Assembly (NCBI RefSeq): GCF_025146565.1
Contig: NZ_CP102258.1
Location: 558,001-622,000, forward strand
Length of the DNA stretch: 64,000 nucleotides
Direction: 5' to 3'
Source of the DNA: Bacteroides eggerthii
GTDB lineage: Bacteria > Bacteroidota > Bacteroidia > Bacteroidales > Bacteroidaceae
In this document: positions 1 to 8,424 of the stretch, piece after piece
Numbering within the stretch: the first letter of the stretch is position 1
Layout: each line of letters opens with the position of its first letter
Position numbers and translations under genes: made by a program
The notes under the pieces: model-generated
Seen by the model: the letters and a program-made list of their open reading frames with translations, nothing else
Database searches by the model: none
Told to the model about the DNA's origin: nothing

Positions 1-1
1 T

Positions 2-703
2 ATTATCCCTAACGGATGCCACCGGCAGTCTTCCGAACAAAACGTTGCGGCAGAAAATGACTGTACAGACATAGTACCCCTCATGCGCCCCGCCAAAAGT
101 AAAACGGCTGCCTATTTGGATTCACTCGGCTTCATTAATATTGCCGAAGCAGACAGCAGTATTGGCATAGACTTGATGTACACTCGTGCAAACAACTTCA
201 CAGGACAAGTGCTGTATGAAGACTTGCACGAAGCCTATCTTCATCCGGAAGCATTGAAAAGCCTGTTGCAAGCCCAAAAACGATTGAAAGAAATATGCCC
301 CGGTTACAGTCTTATTGTCTATGACGCAGCGCGCCCGATGTCTGTCCAACAAAAAATGTGGAACATCGTAAAAGGAACTCCCCAATATATATACGTATCC
401 AATCCTGCGCGCGGCGGTGGCCTGCACAACTACGGTATGGCTGTAGACATCAGCATTGTCGATGCACAAGGGCAGCCACTTCCAATGGGTACTCCCGTAG
501 ATTATCTTGGCAAGGAGGCACACATCACCGAAGAAGAACAATTGGTACGAACCGGCAAGCTCACCATACACGAACTGGAGAACCGCCGACTCTTGCGCAA
601 GGTGATGAAAGAAGCCGGTTTCCGCACGCTTCCCAGTGAATGGTGGCACTTCAACCGCGTCAGCCGGCAGACAGCCAAAAAGAAGTACCGGATAATTCCT
701 TAA
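2..703 (+). CDS. D-alanyl-D-alanine dipeptidase, VanX/DdpX type (5' end outside window)
   Basis: Zinc dipeptidase of the M15D family, which splits D-Ala-D-Ala; in bacteria without vancomycin resistance it probably recycles cell-wall dipeptide. Counting from the ATG at 83, the family signature is clear: an Arg in DAARP (84), His115 and Asp122 in LHNYGMAVD, and Glu186/His189 in EWWH, the zinc ligands and catalytic Glu of VanX. The reading frame stays open from 83 back to the window edge (about 27 more codons, including an NGC that could belong to a lipoprotein signal), so the true start is probably upstream and the protein is likely exported. Function is known from the family; the exported location is inferred. 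Confidence 0.85.
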   Translation: MIPNGCHRQSSEQNVAAENDCTDIVPLMRPAKSKTAAYLDSLGFINIAEADSSIGIDLMYTRANNFTGQVLYEDLHEAYLHPEALKSLLQAQKRLKEICPGYSLIVYDAARPMSVQQKMWNIVKGTPQYIYVSNPARGGGLHNYGMAVDISIVDAQGQPLPMGTPVDYLGKEAHITEEEQLVRTGKLTIHELENRRLLRKVMKEAGFRTLPSEWWHFNRVSRQTAKKKYRIIP

Positions 704-831
704 AGCCTCAACAATCTCCATTTCCGGCAAGCCCGGATGCATTCCACCTGACTTTCTCAGACTAATCTCACAAATAATATAAATCAAACATTGAAGTTGA
801 CTTATATTAGTGCAGAACAATTTGTTTTGGT

Positions 832-839
832 TATCTTTG
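832..839 (+). promoter_or_regulatory. Bacteroides -7 box TATCTTTG
   Basis: A perfect TAnnTTTG box lies 24 bases before the ATG at 864. No good TTTG -33 box is seen at the usual 19-21 spacing. It would drive the unknown gene and the methyltransferase that follows. Confidence 0.5.
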
Positions 840-863
840 TAACAAAATATCAATTACTCCAGA

Positions 864-1556
864 ATGATAACAAGAACAATGAACCCTTTTACACTCAGAA
901 GGGAGATGCAAAAAGATATATTCGACAATATAGTCCCTTATCTTAGAAGGAATTATGATTCCAAAATACACAGAGCAATTATCAAAAGCCATTGCTTGCC
1001 AATGATATTCAATCCTATCCATTACTTCAGTAAGACAACAAATAATGATTGGTTTATATATTACTATGCAATAAACAAAAAATTTTCTAAAGACGCTGCA
1101 TGTATTGCCGCATCCGAGGTACAAACAGAAGAAGGCACTTATGTTTACGAATATATTATTGCAGGTGAGCATAATATCTATATATTTCCACCTCATTTTT
1201 TCTCCCGATATCATTCAAGATTCGTAAAGGACACTGAGATTAGTAAGCAAGAACTTATCAATCAATATATAAAGAACAGCTATTTAGGTATTATGAGAGT
1301 CTCCGGTTTAGGACAGAATACATGTGCCATAAGTTTTCAAGACGGATACGCAATAGGCGATATTATCAGTCGTGAAGAACACATTTACATATTCAAGACA
1401 TTCATCTCAAAAGATTTATTGAGAAAGGACCAAATGTTTGCAAAAGCATATGACATAATTCAGGAACAGAAACTGCTGAATTACATTGTTAATTTAGAAA
1501 ATCCCCATGAATTCCTGATTAATCAATACGGCCATTTTCTGGACTCTAAGTTATAA
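864..1556 (+). CDS. Unknown protein, 230 aa
   Basis: I do not recognise this protein. It has no signal peptide or membrane segment and is rich in Ile, Tyr and Phe. A central HFFSRYHSRF stretch (about residues 112-121) has the look of His/Arg motifs in uncharacterised Bacteroidota proteins, but no function follows from that. It is more AT-rich than its neighbours. The start at 864 follows a -7 box; an in-frame ATG at 879 is an alternative. It ends 6 bases before the methyltransferase gene, so the two are probably cotranscribed. The close spacing is the only functional hint. Confidence 0.6.
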   Translation: MITRTMNPFTLRREMQKDIFDNIVPYLRRNYDSKIHRAIIKSHCLPMIFNPIHYFSKTTNNDWFIYYYAINKKFSKDAACIAASEVQTEEGTYVYEYIIAGEHNIYIFPPHFFSRYHSRFVKDTEISKQELINQYIKNSYLGIMRVSGLGQNTCAISFQDGYAIGDIISREEHIYIFKTFISKDLLRKDQMFAKAYDIIQEQKLLNYIVNLENPHEFLINQYGHFLDSKL

Positions 1557-1562
1557 AACAAA

Positions 1563-2825
1563 ATGGAAAAGCCCCGAATGACTGAAATACATAGCCAAGA
1601 CACTCTACACTTCATCCGCACACACCGTCGGGAAGATGTACGACTCCTTGCTTTGCAGGCACACCGTTATCCCTCGGTGGATATGCCTGCCGCCATCACG
1701 CAGATCTTTGGCTGGCAGATTGCCAAAGAGAAGATACCTGCATGGGCCGAAAACGAAAACATACTCTACCCAGTCCACCTTTCTCTGGAGCAATGCTCCT
1801 CCGAAATGACAGCGCGATACAAGGCAGAGATTATAAGACACCTGTTGGAAGCAGGGCGACAGAGTTCCGAAGAGAATAATACTCCCGAACCAACGGAATC
1901 TCTCACCGACCTCACTGGCGGCTTCGGCATCGACTGCGCTTTTTTGTCCTCCTGCTTCCGAAAAGCCACTTACGTGGAACGCCAAGAAACACTTTGTGAG
2001 ATTGCCCGACACAACTTTCCCGCTTTGGGGCTGGACCACATCTCTGTCTGCCACGAAGACAGCATCCGCTATCTGCAAGAAATGGAATCTGTGGACTGGA
2101 TATTCATAGATCCTGCCCGGCGTGACGGACGTGGTGGTAAAACAGTAGCTATCAGCGACTGCGAACCCGACGTTTCCGCTTTAGAGGATTTATTACTTGA
2201 AAAAGCCTCGCATGTCTTGGTCAAGCTCTCTCCCATGCTGGATTTGGCCCTCGCATTGCATGATTTGAAACATGTACAAGTCGCCCACATTGTTTCCGTC
2301 AATAATGAATGCAAGGAGCTTCTGCTCGTATTGGGGCGCGAAACGCATCTATCCTCCGAGGAAGTTCCCATTCATTGCATCAATCTCATAACATCGCAAA
2401 CAACTCAATGCCTCCTATTCACCCGGCAGCAAGAAAAAGAATACTCATGTCCGTATACCTCCACATTAAAAACGTATCTGTACGAACCTAATGCCTCCAT
2501 TCTGAAAGCCGGAGCCTTCCGCAGCGTTTCATCTATATATAATGTAGAAAAGCTGCATCCCAACAGCCACCTTTATACTTCCGACGAATATATACCGGAC
2601 TTTCCCGGACGCAGGTTCCTGATCACCGGTAGCAGCAGCCTCAACAAGAAAGAACTCAAAGAACTGTTAGGAACGGGGAAAAAAGCCAACCTCACCGTAC
2701 GCAATTTTCCCGCCAGCGTAGCCGAACTGCGCAAACGGCTGAAACTGGCTGAAGGCGGCGACACTTATTTATTCGCTACCACATTGGCGAACGAAAAGAA
2801 AGTGCTTATTATTTGCCAACCATAG
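1563..2825 (+). CDS. SAM-dependent methyltransferase with THUMP-like C-terminal domain
   Basis: Class I methyltransferase of the Bacteroidota family that ends in a THUMP-like domain; THUMP domains bind RNA, so an RNA (probably tRNA) substrate is likely but unproven. The SAM-binding motif LTGGFGID sits at about residues 116-123, followed by an acidic YVER turn and a DPARR motif near 183-187 in the place of the catalytic/post-I loop. The last ~90 residues form the THUMP-like part. It is 420 aa with no export signal, so it is cytoplasmic. It starts 6 bases after the unknown gene, suggesting an operon. Confidence 0.75.
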   Translation: MEKPRMTEIHSQDTLHFIRTHRREDVRLLALQAHRYPSVDMPAAITQIFGWQIAKEKIPAWAENENILYPVHLSLEQCSSEMTARYKAEIIRHLLEAGRQSSEENNTPEPTESLTDLTGGFGIDCAFLSSCFRKATYVERQETLCEIARHNFPALGLDHISVCHEDSIRYLQEMESVDWIFIDPARRDGRGGKTVAISDCEPDVSALEDLLLEKASHVLVKLSPMLDLALALHDLKHVQVAHIVSVNNECKELLLVLGRETHLSSEEVPIHCINLITSQTTQCLLFTRQQEKEYSCPYTSTLKTYLYEPNASILKAGAFRSVSSIYNVEKLHPNSHLYTSDEYIPDFPGRRFLITGSSSLNKKELKELLGTGKKANLTVRNFPASVAELRKRLKLAEGGDTYLFATTLANEKKVLIICQP

Positions 2826-3022
2826 GGCAACTTTCGTTTTCATTTTGACACTTTGTATTTCCACCCGCATCAGGATGCATTATTTACGCCCGATTGCCCG
2901 TCTAAGCAGAAATACGCGAACGGGATTTCACAACTTACTATCTTGTAGGAAGATAGCGAAATATGGGTTCTTCTAATAAATGGAAAAGCCCTTATCTTAT
3001 TCCATTAATTTCACTTTTACCA

Positions 3023-3064
3023 ACGTAAAGTTCTACTTTATACGGCCAAACATGAACTTTACGT
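3023..3064. repeat. Inverted repeat ACGTAAAGTTC / GAACTTTACGT
   Basis: The 11-base arms 3023-3033 and 3054-3064 are exact reverse complements with a 20-base spacer. The left arm overlaps a second palindrome, TAAAGT-TCT-ACTTTA (3026-3040). Such nested symmetry is typical of protein-binding sites or alternative RNA hairpins. Confidence 0.6.
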
Positions 3065-3068
3065 AGAG

Positions 3069-3111
3069 GAAGTTGATGTTTTGTCGGCAAGAAGTGAATG
3101 TTTTGTCGGCA
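3069..3111 (+). repeat. Tandem 21-base direct repeat, period 22
   Basis: Two copies of GAAGTxxATGTTTTGTCGGCA (3069-3089 and 3091-3111) differ only at two positions (TTG/TGA). They begin five bases after the inverted repeat. A period of 22 is two helical turns, as in tandem response-regulator sites. Confidence 0.7.
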
Positions 3112-3254
3112 TCATATTAACAACCTGCTACTATGATATTAACTTTTCTTCGGAAGAAACTGCATAAAGCACGTATATTATGCAGAACAACTGCAATATT
3201 TATTCTCTTTCCATACCACATCCCTCTATTCCACTCTATCTCGAAAAACAAAGA

Positions 3255-3290
3255 TGTCAGCAGAAAGTTGTTTTTACTTTCTTACTGACA
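3255..3290. other. Imperfect hairpin in the leader region
   Basis: TGTCAG pairs with CTGACA and AGAAAGT with ACTTTCT around a 7-base T-rich loop, with a C/TA internal bulge. No T-run follows, so it is not an obvious terminator. Confidence 0.4.
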
Positions 3291-3438
3291 CCTATTTAAA
3301 GATAAATGTTTGTTGATGCTATTATTACATATTGTTGATTGCATTGTCCAGCCACTCCACTCGCTCCTGTAATGAGTTTGTAACCTAATTGTTACCCTTT
3401 CTTCAACCTCCCGTAAACCGCACGTAACGGCATACCTC

Positions 3439-3446
3439 TACTTTTG
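3439..3446 (+). promoter_or_regulatory. -7 box TACTTTTG before the TonB-dependent receptor
   Basis: Matches TAnnTTTG 29 bases before the ATG at 3476. No clear TTTG -33 is present; an inverted repeat GTAAC/GTTAC lies about 45 bases upstream, where an activator might bind. Confidence 0.55.
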
Positions 3447-3475
3447 CCGCAAATTATTAACAGATAATAACAGGT

Positions 3476-6244
3476 ATGAAACAATTTGTAAAAGCATTCT
3501 TATTCTTGCTCTTATTCGCAACGTCCGGCAACGCGGCAATGGCCGATGAAAAAGCAAATATTGTTAAACAAGGTACGGTGCGCGGCCGTATCATTGATGT
3601 AACAAAGCAAACTCTCCCGGGTGCTTCAATCTATATCGAAAAACTACACACCGGAGTAACAAGCGACGTCAACGGCTTCTACACATTCCCCAACCTCGAC
3701 CCGGGAACTTATACAGTAAAGGTGAGCTACGTGGGCTACTCACCCGTAGAACTGAAAATCACCATTCCTGCCGGACGTACTTTAGAAAAAGACGTAGTAC
3801 TGAACGAAGGGGTTGAACTTCAGGAGGTAGTTGTAGGCGGAGCCTTCCAAGGGCAACGTCGTGCCATCAACGCCCAAAAGAGCAATTTGGGAATTACCAA
3901 TGTAGTATCTGCCGACCAAGTAGGCAAGTTTCCCGACTCCAACATCGGCGATGCCCTGAAGCGTATCTCCGGAATTAACGTGCAGTATGACCAGGGAGAG
4001 GCCCGTTTCGGACAAGTCCGCGGGACAAGCGCCGATTTAAGTTCCGTAACGATCAACGGCAATCGCATACCCTCTGCCGAAGGCGACACACGTAACGTAC
4101 AGCTTGACCTGATTCCGGCAGACATGATTCAGACTATCGAAGTAAATAAGGTGGTAACTCCGGATATGGATGCCGATGCCATTGGCGGTTCCATCAATCT
4201 GATAACAAAGAACTCACCTTATAAACGCACCATTGCCGCAACCGCAGGCACAGGTTACAACTGGATTAGCGAAAAAGCACAGTTGAACTTGGGATTCACC
4301 TATGGCGACCGTTTCTTCAATGACAAATTAGGACTGATGATATCTGCCTCCTACCAAAACTCTCCTTCCGGGTCTTACGACACCGAGTTTACATGGGAAC
4401 AAGGCGAAGATGGCAAAACATATGTCAACGACTATCAAATACGCCAGTACTACGTAACCCGCGAACGGCAGAGTTACTCCGCAGCTCTGGACTGGGACAT
4501 CAACGCCAACCACAAACTGACTTTCAAGGGTATCTTCAACAACCGTAACGACTGGGAAAACCGTTACCGTACCAATCTGAAAGACCTTGAAGCGGACGGC
4601 AGCGCCACCGTACGCATACAAACCAAAGCCGGAACACCCGATAACCGCAATGCACGCCTGGAACGCCAGCGAACCATGGATTTTGCCCTCGGAGGCGAAC
4701 ATCTTTTCGGTCCGTTCGCCATGGACTGGCACGCCAGTTATGCCAAAGCCAGCGAAGAACGTCCCAACGAACGCTACATCGACTTCCAACTCAAGAAACA
4801 GAAGTTCAATGTAGACCTGAGCAATGAACGCCAGCCGTTTGCCACTCCCAAAGACGGTTCCACAATGACCCTGAACGACGAGTTCAGCCTGAAAGAACTG
4901 ACCGAACAACAGGAAGACATCAAAGAACAAGACTTGAAATTCTCCGCCAACTTCAAACTTCCGTTCAAGAACGGCAACAAACTGAAGTTCGGTGCAAAGG
5001 TAGTGCGTAAAACCAAAGATAAAGAAGTGGACTTCTACGAATACTCCCCGCTGAATGAGGATGCTTTCATGGAAAACAGCCTTAAAAATACCGTAGACCA
5101 ATCCAACAAACACTTCATGCCCAACAACAAGTATCAGGCAGGTATTTATGCCGGCAAAGAATATACAGGCTCATTAGATCTCAACAATACTTCACTGTTC
5201 GAGAAAGAACAGGTGCAGGAAGAATTGGCCGGAAACTTTGAAGCCCGCGAAACAGTCAGTTCCGGCTATGTCCGCTTTGACCAGAAAATAACAGACCGCG
5301 TGGAGCTGATGTCCGGCCTTCGTATCGAAAATACCAACTTGGCCTATACCGGGCGTACTTATGATGCCGATGAAGACATCACCAGCAAAACCGAACGCCG
5401 CCATAACAGTTACATCAACTTTCTGCCGTCCTTGCTCATGAAATGGAACGTAAACGAGGACTTCAAAGTACGCGGCTCATTCACCCAAACACTGTCACGC
5501 CCTAAGTATTCGGCCCTTGTACCAAGCGTAAACATCAAACGCTCCGACAATGAAATCACCATCGGTAACCCGGAACTGAAGCCCGCCATGTCTTATAACT
5601 TCGACTTGAGTGCCGACTATTATTTCCGCAGTATCGGTCTGGTCAGCGCCGGTGTCTTCTACAAGAAGATCGACGATTTCATTGTAAATCAAATCAGTAA
5701 CAACTACGAATACCAAGGTAACGTATATACCCGCTTCACGCAGCCCAAAAACGCAGGCAATGCCAATCTGTTCGGCATAGAGCTCTCTTACCAACGTGAT
5801 TTCAGCTTCATTGCTCCTGCCTTGAAGTGTATCGGCTTCTACGGAACCTATACTTATACCCATTCCCGCATAGAAGACTTCAACTTTGAAGGTCGCGAAA
5901 ACGAAGAAGGTCTCAGTATGCCGGGGTCACCGGCACACACAGCCAATGCCTCACTCTATTTCGAAAAAGCCGGACTGAACATACGTTTAAGCTACAACTT
6001 CGCTTCCGAGTTTATTGACGAAATGGGCGAAAGCGCTTTCTATGACCGTTACTACGACAAAGTGAATTATATGGATGCCAACGCCAGCTACACTTTCGGC
6101 AAGAAAATCAAGACAACCTTCTATGCCGAAGCCAACAACCTGCTGAACCAACCGCTCCGTTACTATCAGGGTACAAAGGACCGCACCATGCAAGCTGAAT
6201 ACTATGGCGTAAAAGTGAACGCCGGAGTGAAAATTAATTTCTAA
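3476..6244 (+). CDS. TonB-dependent outer-membrane receptor, stand-alone (no SusD)
   Basis: Outer-membrane import channel. Signal peptide about residues 1-23, carboxypeptidase-regulatory-like domain (about 34-110), TonB plug (about 125-250) and a beta-barrel ending in the terminal Phe of outer-membrane proteins. The plug has KFPDSNIGDALKRISGI and DMDADAIGGSINL, features of the TonB receptor family first described in Xanthomonas/Caulobacter (TIGR01782-like) rather than of SusC. No SusD partner lies nearby; instead a secreted phosphatase follows 117 bases downstream, so a phosphorylated or phosphate-containing substrate is an inference. The upstream region suggests tight regulation. Substrate unknown. 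Confidence 0.85.
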   Translation: MKQFVKAFLFLLLFATSGNAAMADEKANIVKQGTVRGRIIDVTKQTLPGASIYIEKLHTGVTSDVNGFYTFPNLDPGTYTVKVSYVGYSPVELKITIPAGRTLEKDVVLNEGVELQEVVVGGAFQGQRRAINAQKSNLGITNVVSADQVGKFPDSNIGDALKRISGINVQYDQGEARFGQVRGTSADLSSVTINGNRIPSAEGDTRNVQLDLIPADMIQTIEVNKVVTPDMDADAIGGSINLITKNSPYKRTIAATAGTGYNWISEKAQLNLGFTYGDRFFNDKLGLMISASYQNSPSGSYDTEFTWEQGEDGKTYVNDYQIRQYYVTRERQSYSAALDWDINANHKLTFKGIFNNRNDWENRYRTNLKDLEADGSATVRIQTKAGTPDNRNARLERQRTMDFALGGEHLFGPFAMDWHASYAKASEERPNERYIDFQLKKQKFNVDLSNERQPFATPKDGSTMTLNDEFSLKELTEQQEDIKEQDLKFSANFKLPFKNGNKLKFGAKVVRKTKDKEVDFYEYSPLNEDAFMENSLKNTVDQSNKHFMPNNKYQAGIYAGKEYTGSLDLNNTSLFEKEQVQEELAGNFEARETVSSGYVRFDQKITDRVELMSGLRIENTNLAYTGRTYDADEDITSKTERRHNSYINFLPSLLMKWNVNEDFKVRGSFTQTLSRPKYSALVPSVNIKRSDNEITIGNPELKPAMSYNFDLSADYYFRSIGLVSAGVFYKKIDDFIVNQISNNYEYQGNVYTRFTQPKNAGNANLFGIELSYQRDFSFIAPALKCIGFYGTYTYTHSRIEDFNFEGRENEEGLSMPGSPAHTANASLYFEKAGLNIRLSYNFASEFIDEMGESAFYDRYYDKVNYMDANASYTFGKKIKTTFYAEANNLLNQPLRYYQGTKDRTMQAEYYGVKVNAGVKINF

Positions 6245-6361
6245 ATATACAATGCATCACAGAGCGTACAGAACTTCACAAAGTATTTCCTTTAGTGGAA
6301 GCTAAGTGAAAGAACTCAGTGAAACACTGTATCTCTGTAATGAAAAAACAATATCAAAACA

Positions 6362-7294
6362 ATGAAGAAAATATTCCTTTTATTATTCGTCGCCCTGTTG
6401 GGCAATCTGGCAACCGCCCAAATCACTGATTATTCCGTATTCGACAAGAAGTTCAACTTTTATGTAGCCAACGACTTAGGGCGTAACGGTTATTATGACC
6501 AGAAAACCATTGCCGAACTAATGGGAGTTATGGCGGAAAACGGCGCAGACCCGGAATTCGTACTCGCCACAGGCGACGTACACCACTTTGAAGGCGTACG
6601 CTCCGTCAACGACCCGCTGTGGATGACCAATTACGAACTGATTTACAGTCATCCCGAACTGATGATAGACTGGTTTCCACTGCTGGGCAATCACGAATAC
6701 CGCGGCAATACACAGGCCGTACAGGATTATTCAAATGTCAGCCGCCGCTGGACAATGCCTGCACGCTACTATACTAAAACTTTCGCAGACAAGGACATGA
6801 CTATCCGGGTGGTTTGGATAGATACTGCTCCGCTGATAGACAAATACCGCAATGAAAAAGAAACCTATCCCGATGCTTGCAAACAGGATTACCAGCAACA
6901 ACTGGCATGGATAGACTCCGTCTTGACTTCTGCCAAAGAAGACTGGATAATTGTTGCCGGACACCATCCCATTTATGCCGAAACTCCCAAAGACGAGAGT
7001 GAACGTCTGGATATGCAGGCACGTCTCGACCCGATACTCCGCAAGCACAAAGTGGATATGTACATCTGCGGGCATATCCACAACTTCCAGCACGTCCGCG
7101 TACCGGGCAGCAATATCGATTATATCACCAATTCCTCCGGTTCACTCAGCCGCAAGGTCAAACCCATTGAAGGCACAGTGTTTTGCAGCCCTGCATCCGG
7201 CTTCTCCATTGTATCTGCCAATAAAAAAACTTTGGAACTGCGCATGATCGACAAAGACGGTAATGTGCTGCATACAGTGACACGCAACAAATAG
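6362..7294 (+). CDS. Secreted metallophosphoesterase, purple acid phosphatase-like
   Basis: Calcineurin-like phosphatase with a signal peptide (residues 1-19, ending TAQ), so periplasmic or outer. Metal-binding motifs appear in order: NDLGRNG (Asp38), GDVHH (Asp72), GNHE (Asn110-His111), AGHHP (His201) and CGHIH (His238, His240), matching the order in tartrate-resistant acid phosphatases. The position of the Tyr ligand of purple acid phosphatases (three residues after the second Asp) is His75 here. At 310 aa it is a usual length. It probably works with the upstream TonB receptor, releasing phosphate from an ester. Substrate not determinable. Confidence 0.8.
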   Translation: MKKIFLLLFVALLGNLATAQITDYSVFDKKFNFYVANDLGRNGYYDQKTIAELMGVMAENGADPEFVLATGDVHHFEGVRSVNDPLWMTNYELIYSHPELMIDWFPLLGNHEYRGNTQAVQDYSNVSRRWTMPARYYTKTFADKDMTIRVVWIDTAPLIDKYRNEKETYPDACKQDYQQQLAWIDSVLTSAKEDWIIVAGHHPIYAETPKDESERLDMQARLDPILRKHKVDMYICGHIHNFQHVRVPGSNIDYITNSSGSLSRKVKPIEGTVFCSPASGFSIVSANKKTLELRMIDKDGNVLHTVTRNK

Positions 7295-7337
7295 CCCTTC
7301 TAATTAGAAAAGACGAGAGTCCTCTTATATTTCACAA

Positions 7338-7357
7338 AAAATGAACCGGTTCATTTT
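7338..7357. promoter_or_regulatory. 20-base perfect palindrome, putative operator
   Basis: AATGAACCGGTTCATT flanked by two further A/T pairs reads identically on both strands. It ends 24 bases before the TTTG of the -7 box (7382-7385). A near copy with identical spacing lies before the fumarate reductase operon (15532-15551). Confidence 0.6.
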
Positions 7358-7377
7358 ATTCTACTATTGGTTTGCAC

Positions 7378-7385
7378 TATCTTTG
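7378..7385 (+). promoter_or_regulatory. -7 box TATCTTTG of the antiporter gene
   Basis: Perfect TAnnTTTG. The place for the -33 box falls just after the palindrome's right arm and has no TTTG, which fits a regulated (activator-dependent) promoter. It favours the ATG at 7406 as the start of the antiporter. Confidence 0.55.
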
Positions 7386-7405
7386 TCCGCAAAACAATAT
7401 ATTCC

Positions 7406-8368
7406 ATGAACATTCTATTACTTGTAGGAGGACTCCTTCTCATTTTATTGGGAGCAAACGGACTGACAGACGGAGCAGCATCTGTCGCCAAACGGTTTCA
7501 TATACCTAATATCGTTATCGGACTGACAATCGTTGCTTTCGGGACCTCCGCCCCTGAATTAACGGTCAGCGTATCTTCCGCACTGAAAGGAAGCGCAGAC
7601 ATCGCCATTGGCAATGTAGTAGGAAGCAATATCTTCAATACACTGATGATTGTGGGCTGCACCGCACTGTTTGCCCCCATTGCCGTAACCCGAAATACAC
7701 TGCAGAAAGAAATACCTTTGTGCATCCTCTCCTCCATAGCCTTGCTGATTTGTGCCAACGACATATTCCTGAATGGAGACGAAGCTAATATCCTCAGCAT
7801 CACCGATGGCCTGTTGTTGCTCTGTTTCTTTGCAATTTTCATGAGCTACACTTTTGCTATCGCCTCGCACACTCCTGAGGAAGCCGCCGGCGATGAGGAG
7901 AGCATCAAGCAACTGCCGCTTTGGAAATCCATTCTCTATATCCTGGGAGGGCTCGGCGCACTGATTGCCGGCGGAAGTCTCTTTGTAGACGGTGCAAGCG
8001 GCATTGCGCGTAATCTGGGAGTGAGCGAGTCCGTTATCGGACTGACATTAGTAGCGGGTGGCACATCGCTCCCCGAACTTGCCACGTCCATCGTCGCAGC
8101 TTTAAAGAAAAATCCGGAAATAGCCATCGGTAATGTAGTGGGAAGCAATTTGTTCAATGTATTCTTCGTATTAGGGTGCAGTGCTTCCATAACGCCATTA
8201 CACCTGACAGGCATTACTAATTTGGACCTATGGGTACTGATAGGATCGGGCATACTGCTTTGGCTGTTCGGGCTGTTTTTTGCCAAACGCACCATCACCC
8301 GTATCGAAGGAAGTATCATGGTGCTTTGTTACATTGCATATACAACATTCCTCATTTATAGCCTGTAA
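7406..8368 (+). CDS. Calcium/sodium antiporter (CaCA family)
   Basis: Inner-membrane cation exchanger of the YrbG type. The protein is two homologous halves, each of five or so membrane helices, each carrying an alpha-repeat: GTSAPELTVS with GNVVGSNIFN in the first half and GGTSLPELATS with GNVVGSNLFN in the second. These acidic repeats bind Ca2+/Na+ in the family. I chose the ATG at 7406 (MNILLLVGG, about 320 aa) because the -7 box at 7378-7385 lies inside the longer frame that begins at 7367. It stands alone and its promoter has a striking palindrome shared with the fumarate reductase operon. Confidence 0.88.
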   Translation: MNILLLVGGLLLILLGANGLTDGAASVAKRFHIPNIVIGLTIVAFGTSAPELTVSVSSALKGSADIAIGNVVGSNIFNTLMIVGCTALFAPIAVTRNTLQKEIPLCILSSIALLICANDIFLNGDEANILSITDGLLLLCFFAIFMSYTFAIASHTPEEAAGDEESIKQLPLWKSILYILGGLGALIAGGSLFVDGASGIARNLGVSESVIGLTLVAGGTSLPELATSIVAALKKNPEIAIGNVVGSNLFNVFFVLGCSASITPLHLTGITNLDLWVLIGSGILLWLFGLFFAKRTITRIEGSIMVLCYIAYTTFLIYSL

Positions 8369-8393
8369 GACAACGGACTTTAAAGATTTTCCG

Positions 8394-8401
8394 TATCTTT
8401 G
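8394..8401 (+). promoter_or_regulatory. -7 box TATCTTTG before the GNAT gene
   Basis: Perfect TAnnTTTG 23 bases before the ATG at 8425; the -33 is not evident. Confidence 0.5.
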
Positions 8402-8424
8402 CCCACTCATAACAACATACAACT

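Larger units (their letters stand above)
2826..3475. other. 650-base intergenic region with repeats and hairpins
   Basis: No credible gene was found here. It holds a small hairpin (CTATCTT/AAGATAG, 2938-2956), a palindrome and inverted repeat around 3023-3064, two 21-base direct repeats (3069-3111), a larger imperfect hairpin (3255-3290), an inverted repeat GTAAC/GTTAC (3380-3395) and a -7 box TACTTTTG (3439-3446). It looks like a complex control region or long leader for the TonB-dependent receptor. Confidence 0.6.

Noticed and set aside
122..853. Minus-strand frame of 243 codons over the VanX-like gene
   Set aside because: The plus strand carries intact zinc-site motifs; the opposite frame shows none.
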